DNA from: Mesorhizobium sp. RMAD-H1 | Lineage (GTDB): Bacteria > Pseudomonadota > Alphaproteobacteria > Rhizobiales > Rhizobiaceae | Direction of reading: 5' to 3' | DNA length: 64,000 nt | Assembly: GCF_014191375.1 (NCBI RefSeq) | Contig: NZ_JACHWN010000002.1 | Location: 248,001 to 312,000 of the forward strand | Part shown: one piece after another, positions 28,124-37,459 of the stretch | Layout of the letters: each line of letters opens with the position of its first letter | How positions within the stretch are numbered: the stretch's first letter is position 1 | The notes under the pieces: model-generated | Told to the model about the DNA's origin: nothing | The model's database searches: none | What the model saw: the letters and a program-made list of their open reading frames with translations, nothing else | Made by a program: the position numbers and the translations under genes

Positions 28124-29497
28124 TCAAGCGACCGCCCCCACCACGCGGTTGCGGCCGTTCTTCTTGGCCTCGTACAGCGCTATGTCGGCGCGCTTGAAAA
28201 GTTTCTCGACGCTGTCGTCGCGGGGCTGCAGGGAAGAAAGTCCGATGCTGATCGTGACGTCGACGCCCATCGTGCCGTTGCGGATGAGAAAGGGCGTGGA
28301 GGCGACCGTTCCGCGGATGCGCTCGGCGACGACCGCCGCCATCTGCGCGTCGGTATCTGGCAGCACCACCACGAACTCCTCCCCGCCATAGCGGCAGGCA
28401 AGGTCGATGCCGCGGATATTGCGGTGCAGGCGCCCCGCGAAATCGCGCAGCACGTCGTCACCGGCATCATGGCCATAGGTATCGTTGATGCGCTTAAAGT
28501 GGTCGATGTCGGTCATCAGCACAGATAAGGGCCGCTCGCGCGAGATCGAGCGGGTGAACAGCATCGACATGTGGCTGTCGAGATAGCGGCGGTTGTGCAG
28601 GCCGGTCAGGCTGTCGGTTACCGCCATTTCGATCGTCTGGCTGAGGCTCTTGCGCAACAGGTCGTTGTAGCGCTTGCGCTTGACCTGGGTGCGCACGCGG
28701 GCAAGCAGCTCGTTGCGGTCGAGCGGACGCATCAGATAGTCGTTGACGCCCAGGTCCAGCCCTCGGGCGACGAGACCGGTCTCGCCATGCTCGGCAATGA
28801 GGATGATCGGCAAAAGGCGCGTGCGCTCGATCGCCCGCATCTGCGAGCACAGGCGCAAAGGATCGTAGCTCGACAGGCCGGTGGAGATGATCACGCAGTC
28901 ATAGCCGCCTTCCACCACGCTGATCAGCGCGGACGAGGGTTCGGTTATGATATCGACCTGATTGTCCTTCGAAAGAAGGCTCTCCAGCCGCGATGCCGCC
29001 GCCAGGTCTTCGTCGACGACGAGGAGCTTCGCCCGTGCCTTGACATCCTCCGTCCGGCTCATCAGCAGGGCCTCGATTTCCGCCTCGCGCGCAGCCGACG
29101 CCCGAAGGAAAAGCTCGTCCGAAAGGTTCTTCAGCCGCGCCAGGCTCTTCACCCGCGAGATCAGCTGCAGGTCGTTGACGGGCTTCGTGAGAAAATCGTC
29201 GGCGCCGGCCTCCAGCCCGCGGACGCGATCCTCCGGGCGGTCGAGCGCCGTCACCATCACGACAGGAATATTGGTCGTCTTCGGATCGGCCTTGAGGCGG
29301 CGGCAAACCTCGAACCCGTCCATATCCGGCATCATGACGTCGAGAAGAACGATATCGACATTGCTGCTCTGGCAGATATCGAGCGCTTCCCGGCCGCTGA
29401 GGGCTGTAACCACGTCATAATATTCTGCAAGAAGCCGCGATTCGAGCAGCTTCACATTCGCAGGAAGATCATCGACGACAAGAATGCGCGCTGTCAC
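28124..29497 (-). CDS. pleD: PleD diguanylate cyclase response regulator
   Basis: A 457-residue protein with REC-REC-GGDEF layout. REC1 has VVDDLPANVKLLE and phosphoacceptor aspartate in VLLDVMMPDMDG near residue 53; REC2 (about 155-270) has lost the acceptor (CVIISTGL), as in PleD, and acts as an adaptor. The cyclase domain has DSLTGLHNRRYLD and the active site RYGGEEFVVVLPDT; RGID five residues before it is the inhibitory c-di-GMP site. PleD makes c-di-GMP when phosphorylated and controls polar development. It lies 12 bases after divK, on the same transcript. Confidence 0.96.
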   Translation of the reverse strand: MTARILVVDDLPANVKLLESRLLAEYYDVVTALSGREALDICQSSNVDIVLLDVMMPDMDGFEVCRRLKADPKTTNIPVVMVTALDRPEDRVRGLEAGADDFLTKPVNDLQLISRVKSLARLKNLSDELFLRASAAREAEIEALLMSRTEDVKARAKLLVVDEDLAAASRLESLLSKDNQVDIITEPSSALISVVEGGYDCVIISTGLSSYDPLRLCSQMRAIERTRLLPIILIAEHGETGLVARGLDLGVNDYLMRPLDRNELLARVRTQVKRKRYNDLLRKSLSQTIEMAVTDSLTGLHNRRYLDSHMSMLFTRSISRERPLSVLMTDIDHFKRINDTYGHDAGDDVLRDFAGRLHRNIRGIDLACRYGGEEFVVVLPDTDAQMAAVVAERIRGTVASTPFLIRNGTMGVDVTISIGLSSLQPRDDSVEKLFKRADIALYEAKKNGRNRVVGAVA

Positions 29498-29509
29498 AGA
29501 AGGCCTCTC

Positions 29510-29881
29510 TCAGGCATCGCCCAGATAGGATTTGATGGTTTCGATGAACCGCGGAACTGAAATAGGCTTTGATATATAGGCCTCGCAGCCGCCTTGGCGA
29601 ATGCGTTCCTCATCTCCCTTCATCGCGAATGCGGTCACCGCGATGACCGGAATGCGATGCAGCTCATCGTCCTCCTTCAGCCATTTCGTGACTTCGAGGC
29701 CGGAAACCTCGGGCAACTGGATATCCATGAGGATCAGGTCGGGCTTGTGCTGCCGGGCGAGATCCAGCGCCTCCAGGCCGTTGCGCGTGCGAATGGTCTC
29801 GTATCCGCTTGCCTCGATCAGATCCCGGAAAAGCTTCATGTTGAGCTCGTTGTCTTCAACGATCATCACTTTTTTCGTCAT
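29510..29881 (-). CDS. divK: Cell-cycle response regulator DivK
   Basis: A 123-residue single-domain receiver protein: [19 protein letters not shown] opens the acid pocket, [13 protein letters not shown] has the phosphoacceptor aspartate at about residue 53, and the later VTAFAM and YISKPI supply the Thr and Lys. There is no output domain. DivK relays phosphate in the DivJ-PleC network and controls CtrA activity in Caulobacter; rhizobial versions are essential, from family knowledge. It precedes pleD in the same order as in Caulobacter and rhizobia. Confidence 0.97.
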   Translation of the reverse strand: MTKKVMIVEDNELNMKLFRDLIEASGYETIRTRNGLEALDLARQHKPDLILMDIQLPEVSGLEVTKWLKEDDELHRIPVIAVTAFAMKGDEERIRQGGCEAYISKPISVPRFIETIKSYLGDA

Positions 29882-30097
29882 TGAAAGCTTTCTCGCATCT
29901 GGCAGCGCTTGCCGTTCATTATGCGCGCGGCAATAATCCCGCTACAGCCGCCCAATCGGTTATTGGCATCCTAAGTCGATTTGATTGACGAAAGGCAAAT
30001 GAACCCAGCCGATGTTCCCGCGCTTACTATAAGGTTGCGGAACGGATTGCCTAGCCCTAAAAATCAGCCCACTCTAATGAACGCCGTGCCGGATCCC

Positions 30098-30394
30098 ATG
30101 AAAACCAACATGTCAACTGATCGTGCCCACACGCTGGCGGTGCAGGCGCTCTCCTTTCTGGCGCAGGATGCGGAGCTTCTGCCGCGCTTCCTTTCGCTGA
30201 CCGGCATCCAGCCGGGCGATATCAGGACCGCGGCCCGCGAACCGGGCTTCCTTGCCGGGGTGCTGCAATTCTATCTCGCGCACGAACCCACGCTCATGCG
30301 CTTCTGTGAGGCGACCGGCACCAACCCCACGGAAGTCCAGCGTGCTCTCCACGCCCTGCCGGGCGGCGACGAGGCCTGGGACCGACAGATCTGA
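30098..30394 (+). CDS. DUF3572 family protein
   Basis: A protein of about 98 residues, largely helical, with AHTLAVQALSFLAQDAELLPRFLSLTGIQPGDIRT and AREPGFLAGVLQFYLAHEPTLMRFCEATG. This is the DUF3572 pattern; function unknown. It lies divergent from divK, as is usual in rhizobia. The ATG at 30098 is chosen; ATGs at 30077 and 30110 are also possible and none has a good ribosome site. The six-base gap to the next, convergent gene is very short. Confidence 0.82.
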   Translation: MKTNMSTDRAHTLAVQALSFLAQDAELLPRFLSLTGIQPGDIRTAAREPGFLAGVLQFYLAHEPTLMRFCEATGTNPTEVQRALHALPGGDEAWDRQI

Positions 30395-30399
30395 CCTGC

Positions 30400-31008
30400 C
30401 TATAAGACCAGCCGCATCAGCGGACGCCCCTCCTTGCGCACCGTCAGCTTCTGGAAACCGGCGGCCTCGAAGACGCGGGTCGAGCCGACGAAGAGACCGA
30501 CGGATTTCGCCTGCTTGGCTTGGTCCATCGGGCAAGCCTCCAGGACGCGCGCGCCGTTCGCCCGGGCGAAATCGATGCCTGCCGCAAGCAGCCCGTGGGA
30601 GATGCCCTTGCCGCGCGCGGACGATCTGGCGAAGAAGCACGAAACCGCCCAGACCGCCTCATCCTCCACCGGCGCATCGTCCAGGGGAGCGCTGACGCGG
30701 CCCTTGTTGTTCCACTCCGGCACGTCGGCGCGCGGGCCGACCTGCATCCAGCCGACGGCCTCGCCGCCGGCATAGGCCAGAATGCCGGGCGGAGGCCCCT
30801 CCTCCACGCGGCTGCGCATCAGTTCCTTTTTCTCGGGCCCCGACAGCGACTGCCGGAGCTTCGGCGGCAGCCGGAAATGCAGGCACCAGCAATTATAGCA
30901 GGCGCCGCGCGGGCCAAAGAGATCGGCGAAATCCGGCCAGCGTTCCGGCGTCAGCGGCGCCGTGGCGATTTCTATCGGTGCATGAAGGCGCATCGCGCTT
31001 GCCGCCAT
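30400..31008 (-). CDS. GNAT family N-acetyltransferase
   Basis: A 202-residue GNAT-like protein with an unusual N-terminal cysteine cluster [14 protein letters not shown] near residues 35-48. The acetyl-CoA loop reads [20 protein letters not shown] (R-G-K-G-I type) near 125-144, followed by [12 protein letters not shown]. Relatives with the CYCWCL-type pattern are annotated as acetyltransferases of unknown substrate. It is divergent from dinB, so the 50-base spacer between them must hold both promoters, including the LexA box. Confidence 0.82.
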   Translation of the reverse strand: MAASAMRLHAPIEIATAPLTPERWPDFADLFGPRGACYNCWCLHFRLPPKLRQSLSGPEKKELMRSRVEEGPPPGILAYAGGEAVGWMQVGPRADVPEWNNKGRVSAPLDDAPVEDEAVWAVSCFFARSSARGKGISHGLLAAGIDFARANGARVLEACPMDQAKQAKSVGLFVGSTRVFEAAGFQKLTVRKEGRPLMRLVL

Positions 31009-31034
31009 GGCATCCCTCCCATATGATTCACAAT

Positions 31035-31049
31035 GTTCTTCTTATGTTC
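31035..31049. promoter_or_regulatory. LexA (SOS) box ahead of dinB
   Basis: GTTC-TTCTTAT-GTTC is an exact match to the alphaproteobacterial LexA operator GTTC-N7-GTTC. It lies 10 bases upstream of the chosen dinB start and 27 upstream of the GNAT start on the other strand. Because the box would lie within coding sequence if dinB began at 31023, the later start is favoured. Confidence 0.85.
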
Positions 31050-31058
31050 GCAACGCCG

Positions 31059-32372
31059 ATGAGCTCTGTCAACGATCCGCTGAGCGGTTTCTGCCGCGAT
31101 TGCCTGGCGCTGCAGCGTGCCCAGGGCCGGCGCTGCCATGCCTGCGGCAGCCCGCGTCTCGTGCGTCATGAAGAGCTCTACAGCCTGTCGCTGGCGCATA
31201 TTGACTGCGACGCCTTCTATGCGGCGGTGGAAAAGCGCGACAATCCCGAGCTCAGGGACAAGCCGCTGATCATCGGCGGCGGCAAACGCGGCGTCGTCTC
31301 GACCGCCTGCTATATCGCCCGCATCCATGGCGTGCGCTCGGCCATGCCGATGTTCAAGGCACTGGAGGCCTGTCCGCAGGCTGCTGTCGTCAAGCCCAAC
31401 ATGGAGAAATATGTCCGGGTGGGACGCGAAATCCGGCGGCTGATGCTGGAGCTGACGCCCCTGGTCCAGCCGCTTTCGATTGACGAGGCCTTTCTCGACC
31501 TCAAGGGCACGGAAAGGCTGCATCGCGATCCCCCAGCCCGCGTGCTGGCCCGCTTCGCCAGGCGCATCGAGGATGAGATCGGCATCACCATCTCCGTCGG
31601 CCTTTCCTATTGCAAATTCCTGGCGAAGGTTGCTTCCGATCTCGAAAAGCCGCGCGGCTTCTCCGTCATCGGCGAAAAGGAGGCGGTGTCCTTCCTGCAG
31701 GACAAGCCGGTGACGCTGATCTGGGGCGTTGGCAAGGCCTTTGCGGCGACCCTGCAGGCGGACGGCATCCGCACCATCGGCCAGTTGCAGGGCATGGAGG
31801 AATCCGCGCTGATGAAGGCCTATGGCACGATGGGCCAGAGGCTTTACCGCTTGTCGCGCGGGATGGACGTGCGGCGGGTCGAACCGGAGGGCGAGATGAA
31901 GAGCGTCTCGTCGGAGACCACCTTCAACACCGATCTCGCCTCCGCCGACGATCTCGTGCCCATCCTGCGCTCGCTTTCGGAAAAGGTGTCGCGGCGGCTG
32001 AAGGCCGGCGGCATTGCCGGGCGTACCGTGGTCTTGAAGCTGAAAACCCGCGATTTCAGGATCAGGACCCGCAACCGGCAGCTTTCCGACCCCACCCAGC
32101 TCGCCGACCGGATCTTCCGCACCGGCCTGCAGCTTCTCGAAAAAGAGCTCGACGGCACAAAGTTCCGCCTGATCGGCATCGGCGTCAGCGATCTTGCCGA
32201 CGCGGGCAAGGCTGATCCGCCCGACCTGGTCGACGCCCAGGCGACAAAACGGGCGGTCGCCGAAAGCGCGATCGACAAGCTGCGCACCAAATTCGGCAAC
32301 AAGGCCGTCGAGACCGGCTATACCTTCGGCAAGGGGCGTCCGGAGCGGCCGCCGGAAGGCACGGAGGGATAG
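31059..32372 (+). CDS. dinB: DNA polymerase IV (translesion Y-family)
   Basis: A 437-residue Y-family polymerase that bypasses lesions without proofreading. Catalytic acids are in [15 protein letters not shown] and SIDEAFLDL; the steric-gate/finger region is [23 protein letters not shown], and [17 protein letters not shown] is the thumb helix-hairpin-helix. An N-terminal extension has CRDC at 12-15 and CHAC at 26-29, a possible zinc ribbon seen in rhizobial DinB proteins. Start chosen at 31059, just downstream of a LexA box. The C-terminus lacks an obvious beta-clamp-binding QLxLF motif; this may be lost or atypical. Confidence 0.93.
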   Translation: MSSVNDPLSGFCRDCLALQRAQGRRCHACGSPRLVRHEELYSLSLAHIDCDAFYAAVEKRDNPELRDKPLIIGGGKRGVVSTACYIARIHGVRSAMPMFKALEACPQAAVVKPNMEKYVRVGREIRRLMLELTPLVQPLSIDEAFLDLKGTERLHRDPPARVLARFARRIEDEIGITISVGLSYCKFLAKVASDLEKPRGFSVIGEKEAVSFLQDKPVTLIWGVGKAFAATLQADGIRTIGQLQGMEESALMKAYGTMGQRLYRLSRGMDVRRVEPEGEMKSVSSETTFNTDLASADDLVPILRSLSEKVSRRLKAGGIAGRTVVLKLKTRDFRIRTRNRQLSDPTQLADRIFRTGLQLLEKELDGTKFRLIGIGVSDLADAGKADPPDLVDAQATKRAVAESAIDKLRTKFGNKAVETGYTFGKGRPERPPEGTEG

Positions 32373-32468
32373 TATATCCTGCCTCGGCGCTATAAAGCTT
32401 CGGGTTGACAATTTTGAGGAAAATGCCGCTCTTGTCTTGCCTCTGACACCGAATTTAGAGGCGTTTTC

Positions 32469-33395
32469 GTGCAGCATTTTCCCTATGTCGGCTCCGGCCC
32501 GTATTGCTACGCCAATTCCTTCGCCATGATGTTCGGCGAGGATGCGCCACCGGTGGCGATCATCGAATTCGCGACCGGCAGCCCTTTCGGCATGCAGCTT
32601 GTCGGCGGCACGCTCCCCTTCTTCGATCCCTGTGGCTGGACGCCGGAAGCCGGCTTTGAAGAGGCTCTCGCGGCGCTGGGATGGACGTCGTCAGTGACGA
32701 AGGGCCAAAACGCAGAGGAGGCGCTCGCGCGGCTCCGGCAGGCGCTCGTCAGCGGCCCGGTATGGGTCGGGCCGGTGGAGATGGGGCATCTGCGACACCA
32801 GCCGGGCATGAAGGGCCCCATCGGGGCAGATCATTACATCGTCGTGCTTGCCGTTGAAGGCGACAGGGTGCGGATGCACGATCCGCAGGGTTATCCCTTC
32901 ACGTCCCTGCCGCTCGCAGATTTTCTCGCCGCATGGCGGGCGCAAACGCTCGATTATGGCGAGCCCTTCACCATGCGAACCGATTTCCGACGCGTGCGAA
33001 AGGTCTCGGACGAAGATGTGATCCGGGCCTCGCTGCCCAATGCGATCCGGTGGCTGTCGATGGGCGAGTCGCGCCACCTGCCATCGGGAACCCTTGGCAA
33101 TGGCAAGGCCGCCGAAACCCTGGCGGACATGATTGAAGCCGGTTGCGACGAGGACCTGCGCGGTCATCTCATCCATTTCGCGGTGCGCGTAGGCGCGAGA
33201 CGGCTTGCCGACGCCGCGACCTGCCTGGCGCGGATCGGCGAGGCGCACGCAGCCCAAATCGCGTCCGGACAGGCGCAACTGGTCGGCGCGCTGCAATATC
33301 CGTTCACCACGGGTGGCGATGCGGAAGCGGCTGTCCTGTTGCGGGCATTGGCGCCGACCTATGACAGGCTGCTGTCGGCGCTGCAGGGAGAATAG
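32469..33395 (+). CDS. Papain-fold C39-like protein
   Basis: A 308-residue protein whose N-terminal half looks like a C39-type cysteine peptidase fold: PYVGSGPYCYANSFAMMFG with Cys13, GPIGADHYIVVLAVEGDRVRMHDPQGYP with His122 and Asp138. This Cys-His-Asp order fits the butirosin-H/C39 clan. The C-terminal half (about 170-308) is helical with no motif I can name, and has no ABC transporter domain. It could be a peptidase, an acyltransferase like BtrH, or inactive. It begins 96 bases after dinB, with a weak GAGGCG ribosome site. Confidence 0.65.
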   Translation: MQHFPYVGSGPYCYANSFAMMFGEDAPPVAIIEFATGSPFGMQLVGGTLPFFDPCGWTPEAGFEEALAALGWTSSVTKGQNAEEALARLRQALVSGPVWVGPVEMGHLRHQPGMKGPIGADHYIVVLAVEGDRVRMHDPQGYPFTSLPLADFLAAWRAQTLDYGEPFTMRTDFRRVRKVSDEDVIRASLPNAIRWLSMGESRHLPSGTLGNGKAAETLADMIEAGCDEDLRGHLIHFAVRVGARRLADAATCLARIGEAHAAQIASGQAQLVGALQYPFTTGGDAEAAVLLRALAPTYDRLLSALQGE

Positions 33396-33436
33396 GAAGC
33401 CCCGCACCGTGCTCCGCCGCGGGAGCTTCCGAGCAT

Positions 33437-36400
33437 TCAAACCAGCTCTACATCCACCACGCCCTTGATCGCCTTCATGGCGCTGGCGATCTGCGGGGTG
33501 ACGCGGTAGCGCTCGGGAAGCTCGATCTCCACCTCGCGCAGGCCGTTCTCCTTGATGACGATGAGGCTCACCTGCCCGTCGCCGCGCGTCGCGAGATGCG
33601 GGGCGATCTGCTTCAGCGCTTCGCTCGAGCGCAGGTAAAGCCGCAGGGCCTTCTGGATGCGGCTCGCCTCGTCCTCCAGCGATTGCACGGTCTGGATGCG
33701 CAGGCTGATCCCTTCCGGCCGGTTCTCGGCCGCCACCGTGATCACCACCGATTTGCCCGATTCGAGCAGGTCGCGATATTGCGCAAGCCCCTCGGAGAAC
33801 AGCACCGCTTCGAACTGCCCGGTCGCGTCCGACAGCTGCACGATGCCCATCTTGTTGCCGGTGCGCGTCTTGCGCTCCTGCCGGCTCGTCACCGTGCCGG
33901 CGAGGCGTCCCGCGCTCGCCCCGCGCTTGACCGCGATGGAGAAATCCGCCCAGCTCTGCACCCGCATCTTTTCCAGGACCGAACGGTATTCGTCCAGCGG
34001 ATGGGCGGAAAGATAGAAGCCCACCGCCTGGAACTCGCGATGCAGCTTCTCGGAAGGAAGCCAGGGCGCCACGACGGGAAGCTGCAATTTCTCCTTCGGT
34101 CCGCCGCCTAGGCCGAAGATATCCGCCTGGCCGCTGACCGCATTCTCCTGCGTGCGCTGCGCATGGCCCATGATGCGGTCGAGACCGGCGATCATCGCCT
34201 CCCGCTCCCGCTTGAAGCAATCGAGCGCGCCGGCATTGATCAGGCTTTCCAGAACCCGGCGGTTGACGATGCGCGGATCGATGCGCTCGCAGAAATCCTC
34301 AAGGCTTTCGTAGGGATTCTCCTGTCTTTTTTCGACAATGTGATCGACGGCGGCCTCGCCGACGCCCTTGATGGCGGCGAGCGAATAGAAAATCTTGTTT
34401 TCGCCCACTTCGAATGGGCGGAACGAGGTCATGACCGATGGCTGCACGACCTCGATGCCGAGGCGTTCCGCCTCGCGGCGGAAATCGTTGAGCTTGTCCG
34501 TGTTAGACATATCGTAGGTCATGGAGGCGGCGAGGAACTCGACCGGGAAATGCGCCTTCAGATAGGCCGTCTGGTAGGAGACGATGGCATAGGCGGCAGC
34601 GTGCGACTTGTTGAAGCCGTAGTCGGCGAATTTCGCAAGCAGGTCGAAGATCATGTTCGCCTGCGCCTTGCCGACGCCGCGCTCGACCGCGCCATCCACG
34701 AAGCGGATGCGCTGCTTGTCCATCTCCTCGCGGATCTTCTTGCCCATGGCGCGGCGCAAGAGATCCGCTTCACCGAGCGAATAGCCGGAAAGCTCCTGCG
34801 CGATCTGCATCACCTGTTCCTGATAGACGATGACGCCTTGTGTCTCCTTCACCAGGTGATCGATCTTGGGATGGATCGAGGCGATCTCCTCCTCGCCATG
34901 CTTGCGCGCATTATAGGTCGGGATGTTCTCCATCGGGCCGGGACGATAGAGCGCCACCAGCGCGATGATATCCTCGATGCGATCCGGCTTCATGCCGATC
35001 AGCGCCTTGCGCATGCCCGCGCTTTCCACCTGGAACACGCCGACCGTCTCGCCGCGCGACAGCATCTCATAGGTGAGCTGGTCGTCGAGCGGCAGGTTGG
35101 AGAGGTCGATCTCGATGCCCTTGCGGGCGATGAGCTTCACCGCCGTCTGCAACACCGTCAGCGTCTTCAGGCCGAGAAAGTCGAACTTGACCAGCCCCGC
35201 CTGCTCCACCCATTTCATGTTGAACTGGGTGACCGGCATGTCCGAGCGCGGATCGCGATACATCGGCACCAGTTCCGACAGTGGCCGGTCGCCGATGACG
35301 ATGCCCGCCGCGTGGGTCGAGGCATGGCGGTAGAGCCCTTCAAGTTTCAGGCCTATATCGAGAAGACGCCCGACCACCGGCTCCTTTTCGCGTTCCTCGA
35401 TGAGCTTCGGCTCGCCCTCGATCGCCTGGCCGAGCGTTACCGGATTGGCCGGGTTCTGCGGCACGAGCTTGCAGAGCCGGTCCACCTGGCCATAGGGCAT
35501 TTCGAGCACGCGGCCGACATCGCGCAGCACGGCGCGGGCCTGCAGCGTGCCGAAGGTGATGATCTGCGCCACCTGGTCGCGGCCATATTTGCCCTGCACG
35601 TAGCGGATGACCTCGTCGCGCCGGTCCTGGCAGAAATCGATGTCGAAGTCCGGCATCGACACGCGGTCGGGATTGAGGAAGCGCTCGAACAGCAGCGAGA
35701 AGCGCAAGGGATCGACGTCGGTGATCGTCAGGGCATAGGCGACGAGCGAGCCTGCGCCCGAGCCGCGGCCCGGCCCGACGGGAATGCCCTGCGCCTTCGC
35801 CCATTTGATGAAGTCCGACACGATCAGGAAGTAGCCGGGGAACTTCATCCGCGTGATGATGCCGATCTCATATTCGAGACGCTCGACATATTGCTCGCGC
35901 GTATAGCCCTCCGCCATCCCCACGGACTCGATACGCCGCTCGAGCCCCTCGCGCGCCTGGCGCGCCATCTCGTCGGCTTCCGCCTGGAGGGCGGCTTCCG
36001 GTTCCTCCGCATCGCCGGTGAAACGCGGCAGGATGGGCTTGCGGGTCTCGGGGTAAAAACAGCAGCGCCGCGCGATCTCGATCGTGTTCTCGAGCGCCTC
36101 GGGCAGGTCGGCGAAGAGCGCCGCCATCTCGGCCTGGCTCTTGAGATAATGATCAGGCGTCAGGCGACGACGCTCGTCGGAGGAAAGCAGCTGCCCATCC
36201 GCGATGGCGAGCAGCGCGTCATGCGCCTCGAAATCGGCGCTTTCGAGAAAAAAGGCCTCGTTGGTCGCCACCAGCGGCAGGGCATTCGAATAGGCGAGCT
36301 CGACCATGCGCGCCTCGATCATCCGGTCATAGCCGGCGGGGCGCTGCAGCTCGACATAGAGACGGTCGCCGAACAGGGCCTGAAGGTAGTGCAGGCGCTG

Positions 36401-36949
36401 CTGCGCGCGATCGCCCCGGTCGGCGGCAAGCGCACGGCCGATGGGCCCCAGCGCGCCGCCGGTCAGCGCGATGATCCCTTCCGAACGGCCCTCCAGCCAA
36501 CCCGCCTCGATATGGACGGGATCGCCCGGCGGCGTATCGAGATAGGAGCGGCTTACGAGCCGCACCAGATTGGCATACCCCTCCTCGGTGGCGGCGATCA
36601 ATACCACGGGGGCCAGCCCCAGCGCATCGCGCCTCGAGGCACTGCGGCTGTCGTCGCCGCTGTCGCCGAAGCTGATATCGAGCTGGCAGCCGACGATCGG
36701 CTGAACGCCATCCTTGACGGCCTTCTGGGCGAATTCCAGCGCCCCGAAAAGATTGTTGGTGTCGGTGATGGCAATGGCCGGCGCATTGTCCTTGACCGCG
36801 TGACCGATGATCTTGCCGATCTGCAGCGCACCCTCGAGCAGGGAATAGGCCGAATGGACCCTCAGATGGATGAAGCGCGGGCCGGATGTTCCATAGGCCC
36901 CGTTCAATTCACCCATGCCTGCCCGTGCTGTGCTGTCCGCCACTTTCAT
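33437..36949 (-). CDS. dnaE: DNA polymerase III subunit alpha
   Basis: An 1170-residue C-family replicative polymerase. The PHP domain is FIHLRVHSAYSLLEGALQIGKI at the start; the catalytic aspartates are in PDFDIDFCQDRRDEVI near residue 436-450; SGAGSLVAYALTITDVDPLRF is the palm, and the region EDIIALVALYRPGPMENIPTY, IREEMDKQRIRFVDGA and ADYGFNKSHAAAYAIVSYQTAY the fingers. An OB-fold follows (TSRQERKTRTGNKMGIVQLSD) plus a tau-binding C-terminus. The start is the ATG at 36949. Length and PHP indicate DnaE1, not the SOS-linked DnaE2. A 28-residue SOS-box peptide gene lies 124 bases upstream on the same strand. Confidence 0.98.
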   Translation of the reverse strand: MKVADSTARAGMGELNGAYGTSGPRFIHLRVHSAYSLLEGALQIGKIIGHAVKDNAPAIAITDTNNLFGALEFAQKAVKDGVQPIVGCQLDISFGDSGDDSRSASRRDALGLAPVVLIAATEEGYANLVRLVSRSYLDTPPGDPVHIEAGWLEGRSEGIIALTGGALGPIGRALAADRGDRAQQRLHYLQALFGDRLYVELQRPAGYDRMIEARMVELAYSNALPLVATNEAFFLESADFEAHDALLAIADGQLLSSDERRRLTPDHYLKSQAEMAALFADLPEALENTIEIARRCCFYPETRKPILPRFTGDAEEPEAALQAEADEMARQAREGLERRIESVGMAEGYTREQYVERLEYEIGIITRMKFPGYFLIVSDFIKWAKAQGIPVGPGRGSGAGSLVAYALTITDVDPLRFSLLFERFLNPDRVSMPDFDIDFCQDRRDEVIRYVQGKYGRDQVAQIITFGTLQARAVLRDVGRVLEMPYGQVDRLCKLVPQNPANPVTLGQAIEGEPKLIEEREKEPVVGRLLDIGLKLEGLYRHASTHAAGIVIGDRPLSELVPMYRDPRSDMPVTQFNMKWVEQAGLVKFDFLGLKTLTVLQTAVKLIARKGIEIDLSNLPLDDQLTYEMLSRGETVGVFQVESAGMRKALIGMKPDRIEDIIALVALYRPGPMENIPTYNARKHGEEEIASIHPKIDHLVKETQGVIVYQEQVMQIAQELSGYSLGEADLLRRAMGKKIREEMDKQRIRFVDGAVERGVGKAQANMIFDLLAKFADYGFNKSHAAAYAIVSYQTAYLKAHFPVEFLAASMTYDMSNTDKLNDFRREAERLGIEVVQPSVMTSFRPFEVGENKIFYSLAAIKGVGEAAVDHIVEKRQENPYESLEDFCERIDPRIVNRRVLESLINAGALDCFKREREAMIAGLDRIMGHAQRTQENAVSGQADIFGLGGGPKEKLQLPVVAPWLPSEKLHREFQAVGFYLSAHPLDEYRSVLEKMRVQSWADFSIAVKRGASAGRLAGTVTSRQERKTRTGNKMGIVQLSDATGQFEAVLFSEGLAQYRDLLESGKSVVITVAAENRPEGISLRIQTVQSLEDEASRIQKALRLYLRSSEALKQIAPHLATRGDGQVSLIVIKENGLREVEIELPERYRVTPQIASAMKAIKGVVDVELV

Positions 36950-37031
36950 TCCCTGACTTTCGCATCAGACGACTCTCGGCCGCCTTTGCGTCAGTCTTAG
37001 GGATCGTGCGCGGCATGTCCAGACAAAGCCG

Positions 37032-37047
37032 CACCGGAAGGCCGGTG
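37032..37047 (-). terminator. Weak hairpin between the 28-aa gene and dnaE
   Basis: On the minus strand CACCGG-CCTT-CCGGTG forms a 6-bp stem with 4-base loop, followed by CGGCTTTGTC, with only a poor U-tract. It lies 26 bases downstream of the 28-aa gene stop and could partly separate it from dnaE. A TTGACC just before it may instead be a -35 element of a dnaE promoter. Confidence 0.35.
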
Positions 37048-37073
37048 GTCAACAGCTCTGCCGGACGGGAGGC

Positions 37074-37160
37074 TCAGATCGCGCTGACCCAGATCGCAAA
37101 AGTGGCGATAAACAGGCTGACGGAAACGAAGGACAAGACGTCGTGGACAAGATCGGTCAT
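37074..37160 (-). CDS. 28-aa membrane peptide under an SOS box
   Basis: The product is MTDLVHDVLSFVSVSLFIAT followed by FAIWVSAI: a short N-terminus with two acidic residues and then about 18 hydrophobic residues, one membrane helix. The start has a near-perfect ribosome site (AGAGGAG, seven bases before ATG). A LexA box, GTTC-N7-GTTC, lies 38 bases upstream with a CTTGAC -35-like element beside it. The size, single helix and SOS control match the Caulobacter division inhibitor SidA (29 residues). Sequence homology cannot be shown by eye. It is followed by dnaE on the same strand. It is too short for normal gene callers. Confidence 0.65.
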   Translation of the reverse strand: MTDLVHDVLSFVSVSLFIATFAIWVSAI

Positions 37161-37197
37161 GATTAAACTCCTCTATGTTCGCGTATGTTTATCTTTT

Positions 37198-37212
37198 GTT
37201 CCAATTTTGTTC
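37198..37212. promoter_or_regulatory. LexA (SOS) box of the 28-aa gene
   Basis: GTTC-CAATTTT-GTTC on the plus strand (GAAC-N7-GAAC on the minus strand) matches the alphaproteobacterial LexA operator exactly. It is 38 bases upstream of the 28-aa start, beside CTTGAC at 37217-37222 on the minus strand, so a bound LexA would cover the promoter. Confidence 0.85.
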
Positions 37213-37459
37213 CAAAGTCAAGCATGTTTTCCCCGCTGTTTTATGCCCATGGTTTTCAAAACGTTAATGGATGCGAGGCATTTACGGCTGCCGATAAGCT
37301 CCTCGCCGGGATCTCGTCGCCGATGGTTTTATTCCGCTGCCCGTAAGCTCCTCGCGGTCTGAATTCGACCGCTCGTCGCTGGCAGCGGGGGATCGTTACC
37401 ACGCCCGCTTTCCGCGTCTGGCCATTTGAGAAAGAACACCCCGAACCGGGAGATGGGAA

